From the NCBI GenBank assembly GCA_025359705.1, contig JANYFS010000637.1:1-5353 (forward strand): a stretch of DNA of 5,353 nt, written 5' to 3'. Below the pieces are notes generated by a model. The model did no database searches. It saw only the letters and a program-made list of their open reading frames with translations, and was not told where the DNA came from. The translations under genes were made by a program, and so were the position numbers. This DNA is from Deinococcales bacterium (lineage in GTDB: Bacteria; Deinococcota; Deinococci; Deinococcales; Deinococcaceae). Of this stretch, positions 1 to 4,750 are shown in pieces. The stretch's first letter is position 1. Each line of letters begins with the position of its first letter.

Positions 1-506
1 ATGACTTGCAAGGCGAACGCGCAGGGGTGGCGGTGCTGCAAGATATGGGCGCGGACATCGTGCGGAGCGGCGCTACATTAACCATTCGGGGCCAAAAAAC
101 CTTGCACAGCTTGGTGCGAGACGGCGACTTTTTTACCGATGGGGTGCAAGCCCTGAGTAGCGTGGCGGCCTTTGCCATTGGCAATACCACTTGGGAAAAT
201 GTCTATACTTTGCGGCTTAAAGAGTGTGACCGCATCACGGATACCAAAAACGAACTATTGCGCTTAGGGATTTTGGCGGGTGAAACTGAAGATTCGCTGA
301 GTATTGCAGGTGTACAGCAGCTCGAGGGGGGAATAACGGTAGGTGGACACGGCGACCACCGTATGATCATGATGCTCACCTTGCTGGGAATGCGGGCGCA
401 AAAACCAATCATCATTACGGGTGCAGAACACATCCGCAAAAGCTATCCCGATTTTTTTGCTCACCTCGAGGGTTTGGGAGCCAAATTCGATTACCTCGAG
501 CGCTAA
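1..506 (+). CDS. aroA: 3-phosphoshikimate 1-carboxyvinyltransferase (EPSP synthase), C-terminal part
   Basis: EPSP synthase joins shikimate-3-phosphate and phosphoenolpyruvate in the cytoplasmic shikimate pathway to chorismate. The gene enters from the left edge in frame (first full codon at base 3), so the true start lies outside; about 168 residues are visible, roughly the last 40% of a protein usually near 430 residues. Counting from the TTG codon at base 6, the conserved landmarks appear in order: MGADI near 14-18, Asp45 in FFTDGVQAL (the catalytic-loop Asp), KECDRI at 72-77 with Glu73 and Arg76, GDHRM at 116-120 with Arg119, and RKSYPDF at 144-150 with Lys145. These match the Asp, Glu, Arg, Arg and Lys positions known for the family, so the fragment looks functional. 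Three CTCGAG palindromes lie in the gene, all encoding Leu-Glu, the last three codons from the stop. The next gene starts two bases after the TAA. Confidence 0.96.
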   Translation, partial: DLQGERAGVAVLQDMGADIVRSGATLTIRGQKTLHSLVRDGDFFTDGVQALSSVAAFAIGNTTWENVYTLRLKECDRITDTKNELLRLGILAGETEDSLSIAGVQQLEGGITVGGHGDHRMIMMLTLLGMRAQKPIIITGAEHIRKSYPDFFAHLEGLGAKFDYLER

Positions 507-508
507 GG

Positions 509-877
509 ATGCAAGCACAGGTTTTTGAAATAAACTACCATTCTAAAAATATAACCATTGATCAAAAAGGGATCAAGATCAAATCAAAACCAGAATTATC
601 GATTGTGTTTCAAGAATGCATAAAAAACGCGGTAGACTATTTTAATAACTCACCAGATTTTGAAGTAACAGATTTAACAGGGGAAAAATTTACCTGCGTA
701 GCCGTGAGAGACTACAAGGAAGTTGCTTATTTGCAGTATTATATTGAATTTTTCTCAAACCCTCCCGTGAGAATTGTTTTCTCTCGAGGGTTATTTATGG
801 ATTATTCGATACGAAACTATCGATATTTTGTGAAAAAAATCAATCATTTTGGTTTTACGACTTATGATATGAGCTAG
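509..877 (+). CDS. hypothetical protein, 122 residues, AT-rich
   Basis: I do not recognise this protein. It starts with ATG two bases after the aroA stop (TAAGGATG), so it is probably read from the same message, perhaps by coupled or restarting ribosomes; the AAGG abutting the ATG is too close to serve as an ordinary ribosome binding site. The product is soluble-looking, with no signal peptide or membrane segment. It is rich in Tyr, Phe, Asn, Lys and Ile, with alternating hydrophobic stretches (FEINY, VAYLQYYIEFF, RIVFSRGLF) suggesting beta strands, and a Tyr/Arg-rich tail (SIRNYRYFVKK). By my count its G+C is near 32%, well below aroA upstream and the surface protein downstream, which sit near 50%. 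This may mean recent acquisition or relaxed selection. It still carries one CTCGAG (783-788, in Ser-Arg-Gly). It could be an immunity-like or small structural protein, but nothing seen proves that. Confidence 0.72.
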   Translation: MQAQVFEINYHSKNITIDQKGIKIKSKPELSIVFQECIKNAVDYFNNSPDFEVTDLTGEKFTCVAVRDYKEVAYLQYYIEFFSNPPVRIVFSRGLFMDYSIRNYRYFVKKINHFGFTTYDMS

Positions 878-1041
878 TTATAAATTAAAAATCAATCTTT
901 CTATGGTTTGGCATTGTGATTTTGAATATGGATCATTTTTATCATATCGACATCGCCATTTCCCTAATTTACTTTTTGCGGGCAATTTGACCCAAAGCAC
1001 ACCCACAAATCCTCACCCTAAACCCGCTATACTCGAGCCTA
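878..1041. other. intergenic region, 164 bp
   Basis: This is an AT-rich spacer between the AT-rich gene and the surface-protein gene. I see no GC-rich hairpin followed by a T tract that would end the aroA transcript. The only clear element is the TATACT box at its right end with an overlapping CTCGAG at 1032-1037. A weak AT-rich inverted repeat (ATATGGAT / ATCATAT, about 926-947) is not convincing as a terminator. Confidence 0.5.
1028..1033 (+). promoter_or_regulatory. -10 box for a near-leaderless message
   Basis: TATACT (five of six matches to TATAAT) ends eight bases before the ATG at 1042, so transcription would begin about zero to two bases before the start codon. No Shine-Dalgarno sequence precedes the ATG and no good -35 sits at 16-18 bp. 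This is the layout expected for a leaderless gene. The last two bases of the box overlap CTCGAG at 1032-1037. Confidence 0.5.
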
Positions 1042-1794
1042 ATGCTAGCCGTTGCCGCCACTTTACTTTTTAGTAGTTTCGATACCAGTGGTGATTTTTT
1101 GGGTGATGGACATTATGTTTTGCCACAAACCCTTAGCTCCCTCGAGCAAAAAAGCCTGGATCTTCGCAGTCTCGAGGTGTATAACCGCTCGGGAAAGCTC
1201 GAGCTGGACGTGGGATTTTCCAGTTTGCAAAATGCACTGGGTAGCCCACTGGGGTTTTCTACCAACTATCTGGATGTCTTTATCAAAACCAGTGTGGGCG
1301 GGCAAACCCGCTTGGGCGATACTGGGTTCAACACTCCGACCACTTCGGGTTGGCAATGGCATTTGACCATCACCCCGTTTCAAACACAGCTCGAGCGGCA
1401 GATCAAAAGCGAAAATACCCCGCGCAATCAAGCCACCAGTGGCATCAAAATCCGCAGTGAGGGCAGCCGTATGGTGATTCAAACTCAAATCCCCGCAGGA
1501 AAATATGGTTACTGGATTACCAGCCGCATTTTTGATCCACTCAGCGAAAAAGGTTACGCCGTTCCCTCGAGTGACCCCAACCCTAACCGCTTGTACAGCC
1601 CCATTGCCGACAGCCCCGCAGTCGTTGACCTGATGGCAGGCGGCAACCCCGCCACCACCTACCTCGAGCGCACCCTCGAGCCACTGGGCGAAGTGATTGA
1701 TCGCCGTCCGCTGTTTTTGCTGATCCTGATTGGGGTTTCGCTACTGTTTACCCTGATTGCCACGGTGCAGATCTGGATTAGAAAACGTAGCTAA
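1042..1794 (+). CDS. membrane-anchored Glucodextranase_C-like surface protein
   Basis: This 250-residue protein resembles the C-terminal binding module of glucodextranase (Glucodextranase_C, a carbohydrate- or envelope-binding beta-sandwich related to DOMON-type folds). Visible signs are the opening DTSGDFLGDGHYVLP (about 14-28), SLDLRSLEVY (38-47), GFSTNYLDVFI (71-81), a Trp-containing strand WQWHLTITPF (104-113) and DPNPNRLYSPIADSPAVVDL (178-197). Near the C-terminus, after Arg221-Arg222, residues 223-245 form one hydrophobic membrane helix followed by WIRKRS, whose positive charges would stay inside. The module would therefore face outward. The N-terminal hydrophobic stretch (LAVAATLLF, 2-10) is short for a signal peptide, lacks a basic n-region, and may be a degenerate one. 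No glycosidase domain is present, so a binding or structural role is more likely than catalysis. Six Leu-Glu pairs are all encoded by CTCGAG. The ATG at 1042 is supported by the -10 box just upstream. Confidence 0.78.
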   Translation: MLAVAATLLFSSFDTSGDFLGDGHYVLPQTLSSLEQKSLDLRSLEVYNRSGKLELDVGFSSLQNALGSPLGFSTNYLDVFIKTSVGGQTRLGDTGFNTPTTSGWQWHLTITPFQTQLERQIKSENTPRNQATSGIKIRSEGSRMVIQTQIPAGKYGYWITSRIFDPLSEKGYAVPSSDPNPNRLYSPIADSPAVVDLMAGGNPATTYLERTLEPLGEVIDRRPLFLLILIGVSLLFTLIATVQIWIRKRS

Positions 1795-1853
1795 ACTCGA
1801 GCAGATTAGTTATCTTTATTTATTTATCTTACGGACTATCCTATGGACATCGC
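1795..1853. other. convergent intergenic gap
   Basis: These 59 bp separate the surface-protein gene from the oppositely oriented HxlR gene. They hold one CTCGAG (1796-1801, one base after the stop codon) and an AT-rich run of TTTAT repeats, but no convincing terminator hairpin. Confidence 0.5.
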
Positions 1854-2315
1854 TCAAATTTCTTCGCACACTTCTGTACTAACTTTCTGGCTAGCTTCCT
1901 CAAAAACCACTTCACTCGAGGGAGGTTTCTGAGCATTGGGCAAATACCGATTGGCCCAATATGCCACCGCATCCACTACTTTTTGCAGCCCTACCCCTGC
2001 TTCGGTCAGCGCGTAGGCAGTGCGGGGGGGCATGGTGCTGTGTACAGTTTTGGTAAGCAAACCGATCCGCTCGAGATGCTCGAGGCGCTGCGTCAGGGTG
2101 GCAGCATTGACCCCGCCAGTAATACGGCGCAATTCATTAAATCCCTTGGTTCCGCTAAGCAACCCCCGAATAATGTGCATCGTCCATTTTTCTTGGAGGA
2201 TGTTGATCGCATTATGGACAGGGCAAAAACTATGCGCTTCCAAATCGATTTTTTCTACCACAGCATTTTCCGCAGCATTTTCTACAACATCATTTCCCGC
2301 TACAGCATTTTCCAC
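1854..2315 (-). CDS. HxlR-family (DUF24) winged-helix transcriptional regulator
   Basis: This 153-residue protein has the HxlR core from about residue 28: CPVHNAINILQEKWTMHIIRGLL (31-53), the GFNELRRI segment (58-65), the recognition helix region TLTQRLEHLERIGLL (73-87), and the wing ending RTAYALTEAG (98-107). Such proteins bind DNA as dimers. Cys31 stands at the position of YodB Cys6, the quinone/redox-sensing cysteine, and a second cysteine lies near the end (Cys150), so a two-cysteine switch is possible. The family often senses quinones, aldehydes or disulfide stress. The divergent neighbour is a ring-cleaving dioxygenase, its likely target along with its own promoter. The start is a GTG at 2315, chosen because the TATACT box ends six bases before it (leaderless) and no ATG lies between it and the HxlR core. 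Residues 2-22 form an unusual Glu-Asn-Ala repeat extension. Calling it HxlR is secure; the inducer is inferred. Confidence 0.93.
   Translation of the reverse strand: MENAVAGNDVVENAAENAVVEKIDLEAHSFCPVHNAINILQEKWTMHIIRGLLSGTKGFNELRRITGGVNAATLTQRLEHLERIGLLTKTVHSTMPPRTAYALTEAGVGLQKVVDAVAYWANRYLPNAQKPPSSEVVFEEASQKVSTEVCEEI
2263..2312 (-). repeat. short degenerate repeat encoding the ENA(V/A) leader of the HxlR protein
   Basis: Three exact copies of GAAAATGC on the - strand (2312-2305, 2282-2275, 2270-2263) and one decayed copy (2297-2290) are spaced by 15, 15 and 12 bases, all multiples of three. They encode the pairs Glu2-Asn3, Gly7-Asn8, Glu12-Asn13 and Glu16-Asn17 in the regulator's N-terminal extension. 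In-frame slippage or small duplications are the likely origin. Confidence 0.7.
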
Positions 2316-2321
2316 AAACGC

Positions 2322-2351
2322 AGTATAGCACGTTTTACTCTTTTTTGTTTA
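2322..2351 (-). promoter_or_regulatory. promoter of the HxlR gene (leaderless)
   Basis: Reading the - strand, TAAACA (2351-2346; four of six to TTGACA) lies 18 bp before TATACT (2327-2322; five of six to TATAAT). Six bases then separate the box from the GTG at 2315, so the expected first transcribed base is at or within a base of the start codon. No Shine-Dalgarno sequence is present. Confidence 0.6.
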
Positions 2352-2377
2352 CTAGTTGATTTTTTAAACCAGTTGAT
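2347..2377. promoter_or_regulatory. candidate operator for the HxlR regulator
   Basis: Between the two divergent -10 boxes lie a direct repeat (CTAGTTGAT at 2352-2360 and CCAGTTGAT at 2369-2377, 17 bp apart), an inverted pair GTTTA (2347-2351) and TAAAC (2365-2369), and the palindrome ACTAGT (2351-2356). These overlap the -35 areas of both promoters, where a bound repressor could silence both genes. Which of the nested repeats is the actual site cannot be told from one sequence. Confidence 0.4.
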
Positions 2378-2385
2378 GTTATAGT
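2356..2385 (+). promoter_or_regulatory. promoter of the dioxygenase gene (leaderless)
   Basis: TTGATT (2356-2361) and TATAGT (2380-2385) are spaced by 18 bp. The box ends six bases before the ATG at 2392, so transcription should begin at the start codon itself. The -35 stands only four bases (CTAG) from the -35 of the opposing promoter. Confidence 0.62.
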
Positions 2386-2391
2386 ATACCT

Positions 2392-3315
2392 ATGAACCTG
2401 ACTGGTATTCATCACCTGACCGCAATGGCAAGCGACCCTCAGCGCAATCTGGATTTTTATGCGGGTGTGTTGGGCCTGCGTTTGGTCAAAAAAACCGTCA
2501 ACTTCGACGACCCCAACACCTACCACCTCTACTATGGAGACCGCACAGGAACCCCAGGCACCATCCCCACTTTTTTCCCTTGGGTGGGCGCGGCGCGGGG
2601 GAGGGTGGGAGCGGGCAGTGTGCGAGTGACCTCGTTGGGGATTCCCCAAACCGCACTGGGCTTTTGGATGGATCGCCTGACCTCCAGTGGTGTGGCATAC
2701 CACATGGTGCAAGATCTGGCGGGCGCTCGAGGGCTAGAATTTTCCGATCCAGACGGCATGGTTTTGCGCTTGGTTCCTACAGATTCCACCCCAAATCCCG
2801 ATTCTGTGTGGCCCTTGCGGGTTGCTGCCGAATCCGCTATTCGGGGCATTGTGGGTGTGGAAATTCTGGTGCGGGTAGCCCAGCACAGCACCCGTTTCCT
2901 CGAGGCGTTAGGCTTTACTTTGCACTCAAATGTGGACGGCTCGAGCCGCTATGTTTTGGGCCACTCTTTTGTGGATGTGGTCGCCGATCTGAGCGCACCC
3001 CGCACCATTTTGGGGGCGGGCAGTGTCCATCATGTGGCCTTTCGGATTGCCAACGACGACCAACAAAAAGCCTTGCTCGAGCGGCTACACAGCGCAGGGG
3101 TGCAGGCCAGCCCTGTGATGGACCGCACCTATTTTCACTCGATCTATTTTCGGGAACCAGGCGGAGTGCTGTTTGAAGTCGCCACCGACGCGCCAGGGTT
3201 TGTGGTGGACGAACTCGAGGCGGAGTTGGGGCAAAACCTCAAATTGCCCGAGCAGTACGAAGATATGCGGGCCACGCTCGAGGCCAGTTTGGTTCCTTTG
3301 ATCGCTCCCCAGTAA
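2392..3315 (+). CDS. ring-cleaving dioxygenase, VOC superfamily, MhqO-like
   Basis: This 307-residue cytoplasmic enzyme has two vicinal-oxygen-chelate halves. The first begins with GIHHLTAMASDPQRNLDFY (5-23), containing His8, and continues with GLRLVKKTVNFDDPNTYHLYYGD (28-50) and TFFPW (60-64). The second carries GSVHHVAFRI (210-219), with His214 as a probable metal ligand, and RTYFHSIYFREPGGVLFEVATD (245-266), with Glu262 as the other. This pattern and length match the MhqO/MhqA group of extradiol-type dioxygenases, linked in Bacillus to resistance against hydroquinones and catechols; metal-dependent ring opening is the likely reaction, but the substrate is unknown. The divergent HxlR gene supports quinone or catechol control. 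The ATG at 2392 fits the leaderless promoter. Six CTCGAG copies lie in the gene, four of them in Leu-Glu codons. The stop codon falls in the first of three 10-bp tandem repeats. A glyoxalase-like role other than ring cleavage is possible but less likely. Confidence 0.9.
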   Translation: MNLTGIHHLTAMASDPQRNLDFYAGVLGLRLVKKTVNFDDPNTYHLYYGDRTGTPGTIPTFFPWVGAARGRVGAGSVRVTSLGIPQTALGFWMDRLTSSGVAYHMVQDLAGARGLEFSDPDGMVLRLVPTDSTPNPDSVWPLRVAAESAIRGIVGVEILVRVAQHSTRFLEALGFTLHSNVDGSSRYVLGHSFVDVVADLSAPRTILGAGSVHHVAFRIANDDQQKALLERLHSAGVQASPVMDRTYFHSIYFREPGGVLFEVATDAPGFVVDELEAELGQNLKLPEQYEDMRATLEASLVPLIAPQ

Positions 3316-3335
3316 TCCCCAGTAATCCCCAGTAA
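3306..3335 (+). repeat. three perfect 10-bp tandem repeats across the dioxygenase stop codon
   Basis: TCCCCAGTAA occurs three times head to tail (3306-3315, 3316-3325, 3326-3335). The gene's TAA stop is the last three bases of the first copy. As the unit is 10 bp, later copies are read in other frames; readthrough would add 14 codons to the TGA at 3358-3360. Confidence 0.9.
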
Positions 3336-3509
3336 CATGAAACTTGAGGTTTGCCTATGAACATCACCATGTTGCATACCACCCCGTCCCCTCGAACCAT
3401 AACCTAACGTACCCCAAGACACATTTGCAAAATCTCCCTCGAGGTGCTACATTCTTAATGCTCAACTGCTCGAGCATGTGTTCAACATCTCGAGTTTCTA
3501 AATCCTCGC
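3336..3509. other. intergenic region before the tRNA
   Basis: No gene is seen here. The stretch holds three CTCGAG copies within 57 bp (3438, 3469, 3489); the middle one is the centre of the 10-bp palindrome TGCTCGAGCA. It also holds the probable tRNA promoter. I see no strong terminator for the dioxygenase gene. Confidence 0.55.
3425..3453 (+). promoter_or_regulatory. possible promoter of the tRNA-Ser gene
   Basis: TTGCAA (3425-3430) and TACATT (3448-3453) are spaced by 17 bp, each with four of six consensus matches, and lie about 57 bp before the tRNA. A CTCGAG (3438-3443) sits in the spacer. The match is modest and no other candidate nearby is better. Confidence 0.33.
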
Positions 3510-3599
3510 GGAGAGGTGCCAGAGTGGTTGAATGGGACAGTCTCGAAAACTGTTGTGTGGGCAACTGCACCGTGGGTTCGAATCCCACCCCCTCCGCCA
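3510..3599 (+). tRNA. tRNA-Ser(CGA): tRNA-Ser, anticodon CGA
   Basis: The 90-base sequence folds as a class II tRNA. The acceptor arms are 3510-3516 and 3589-3595, with discriminator G3596 and an encoded CCA at 3597-3599. The D arm is CCA/TGG around GAGTGGTTGAA. The anticodon stem ACAGT/ACTGT (3537-3541 and 3549-3553) encloses the loop CTCGAAA, giving anticodon CGA at 3544-3546, which reads UCG serine codons. The long variable arm (about 3554-3571) is typical of serine tRNA, and the T arm is GTGGG-TTCGAAT-CCCAC (3572-3588). One acceptor pair, the fifth (A3514 opposite C3591), is a mismatch. Confidence 0.96.
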
Positions 3600-3601
3600 A
3601 A

Positions 3602-3633
3602 ACCCCAGACTTTCGGGTCGGGGGTCTTTTTTT
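3602..3633 (+). terminator. intrinsic terminator of the tRNA gene, possibly bidirectional
   Basis: ACCCCAGAC (3602-3610) pairs with GTCGGGGGT (3617-3625) as a nine-pair stem with one internal A/G mismatch and a six-base loop TTTCGG, followed after one C by seven T residues (3627-3633). It begins three bases after the tRNA. On the other strand the stem is followed by four T residues, so it may also stop transcription arriving from the phnD-like gene. Confidence 0.85.
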
Positions 3634-3649
3634 GGGAAAATTTTTAGGC

Positions 3650-3670
3650 TCGAGGGGGAAATATCCTCGA
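3650..3670 (-). terminator. weak hairpin just after the phnD-like stop codon
   Basis: TCGAGG (3650-3655) and CCTCGA (3665-3670) form a six-pair stem with a nine-base loop directly beyond the stop codon; on the - strand it is followed by GCCTAAAAATTTT. One arm is part of a CTCGAG. The stem is short and the T run is not immediate, so it may only assist the stronger hairpin 25 bases further on. Confidence 0.3.
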
Positions 3671-4558
3671 TTATTTGGGGTAAACCAAACGCTGCACCTC
3701 GCGCACCACATCGTAATCGCTGTCCAATGCAGGAACCATATATTCGGTGCGGTACAGGTTTTTCAATAGGTTCTTGCTTTCGGCAAAGTAGCGCATTCCC
3801 AAAATAGCTTTGGTCAGTTTTTGGGTAACTTCGGGGCAAGCCTCGGCAAAACCCTCGCGGACAGCCAAGGGATCACCCGAAATGGGTTTGCTGTAGAGCA
3901 AGGGCGTAACCAAGGCTGCTTGCTCGGGGCGCAGCAGTTGTGTCCAGCTTCCGCTATTGCCTTGGGTGTTGTCGGCAAAGGTCGCCACCACATCCACTTC
4001 GCCATTCAGCAAAGCCAGCACCGCCGAACCGTGGTCGCCCGCAAAAGTTTGCTTGGCAAAAAAAGTATCGGGGTCGATGCCTTTGCTCAACAACAAGGCT
4101 TTAGGATAGGCATAACCCGCCGCACTTTTGGGGTCGATCCAAGCGATGGTTTTGCCCCGTAACTCCTCGAGCTTTTTGATACCGCCTTCTTTGCGAACCA
4201 CCAAAGCCGACCAATAGACAGGCTTGCTACCCCGCACACTTTTTAGCAAAACCTGCGCCCCTGCATTTTGGGCCGCATCCACATAACTTACGGGCGAAAA
4301 CCACCCAAAATCCACCTGGCCCTTACGCATTCCTTCCACCAAAGCCGCGTAATCTTTGGCAACAAAGACCTTAATTGCCACGCCTTGCATATTTTTCTCG
4401 AGGTATTTTACTAGGGTAGGCGTATTACTCAAAACAGTAGTCGCATTTTGATCAGGATTAAAACCCATTTGCAGCGTAGTACAGTTTTCTTCGGCTAAGG
4501 CTCGAGTGGAAAGTAAAACACTTAAAATTGCAACGACAAACTTATAGTTATGTTTCAT
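3671..4558 (-). CDS. phnD: PhnD-family phosphate/phosphite/phosphonate ABC transporter substrate-binding protein
   Basis: This 295-residue protein begins with a signal peptide (basic MKHNYK, hydrophobic core 8-16, probable signal peptidase I cut after Ala-Leu-Ala at 20-22); Cys26 is not in a lipobox, so it is likely free rather than lipid-anchored. Family marks are MGFNPDQNAT (31-40), DFGWFSPVSYVDAAQ (83-97) with Tyr92, DPKSAAGYAYPKALL (142-156) with Ser145 in the oxyanion loop, TFAGDHGSAVLALLNGEVDV (171-190) with His176, and a terminal helix. It would capture a phosphorus oxyanion or similar ligand outside the membrane for an ABC importer. No permease or ATPase gene is next to it in the window, so the true ligand is open and the symbol is a family label. 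The start is ATG at 4558, backed by a clear ribosome binding site. Three CTCGAG copies lie within it. Confidence 0.93.
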   Translation of the reverse strand: MKHNYKFVVAILSVLLSTRALAEENCTTLQMGFNPDQNATTVLSNTPTLVKYLEKNMQGVAIKVFVAKDYAALVEGMRKGQVDFGWFSPVSYVDAAQNAGAQVLLKSVRGSKPVYWSALVVRKEGGIKKLEELRGKTIAWIDPKSAAGYAYPKALLLSKGIDPDTFFAKQTFAGDHGSAVLALLNGEVDVVATFADNTQGNSGSWTQLLRPEQAALVTPLLYSKPISGDPLAVREGFAEACPEVTQKLTKAILGMRYFAESKNLLKNLYRTEYMVPALDSDYDVVREVQRLVYPK

Positions 4559-4560
4559 AG

Positions 4561-4569
4561 CTCTCCTTT
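4561..4569 (-). promoter_or_regulatory. strong ribosome binding site of the phnD-like gene
   Basis: On the - strand AAAGGAGAG ends two bases before the ATG; the core AAGGAG leaves four bases to the start codon. This is the only good Shine-Dalgarno sequence in the window and it contrasts with the leaderless layout of the three other genes whose starts have a recognisable -10 box. Confidence 0.85.
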
Positions 4570-4750
4570 ATAGTTTACTCGAGGCAATTTGAAAGACTCG
4601 AGAGTTTACAATAAATATCTTTTTGACTGAAATTTGAAGAGGTTAGCTTTGGAATTATGACAGATTCCGAACCATCTCGAGCCGATTTTTGTTTTTTAGT
4701 CTCGAGAAGAATTATATTTATCATAAAAAATAACGAAAATAAATAACGAA
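4570..4750. other. AT-rich intergenic region with four CTCGAG copies
   Basis: This gap separates two - strand genes and must hold the phnD-like promoter if that gene is transcribed alone. One weak candidate on the - strand is TTCAGT (4631-4626) with TAAACT (4608-4603) at 17 bp. CTCGAG occurs at 4578, 4597, 4676 and 4701; the last two form a seven-pair inverted repeat (TCTCGAG / CTCGAGA) with a 19-base loop. No gene and no classic terminator after the phosphoesterase gene are seen. Confidence 0.45.

Noticed and set aside
1063..1488. Open frame of 141 codons on the - strand
   Set aside because: It lies antisense within the well-supported surface-protein gene and has no promoter or ribosome binding site.
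1843..1932. Short + strand frame of 29 codons beginning ATG GAC ATC
   Set aside because: It overlaps the 3' end of the HxlR gene, lacks a ribosome binding site and has no recognisable features.
2335..2712. Open frame of 125 codons on the - strand across the divergent promoter
   Set aside because: It is antisense to the dioxygenase gene and would read through the control region; composition looks random.
2580..3176. Open frame of 198 codons on the + strand
   Set aside because: It is a shifted-frame shadow of the dioxygenase gene, rich in Arg, Gly, Ser and Cys with no family resemblance.
3364..3711. Open frame of 115 codons on the - strand containing VGFEPTVQLPTQQFSRLSHSTT
   Set aside because: It is the antisense translation of the tRNA-Ser gene; this string is a well-known false protein arising opposite serine tRNAs.
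3344..3769. Open frames of 141 and 91 codons on the + strand through the tRNA region
   Set aside because: They run across the tRNA and its terminator into the antisense of the phnD-like gene and have no start signals.
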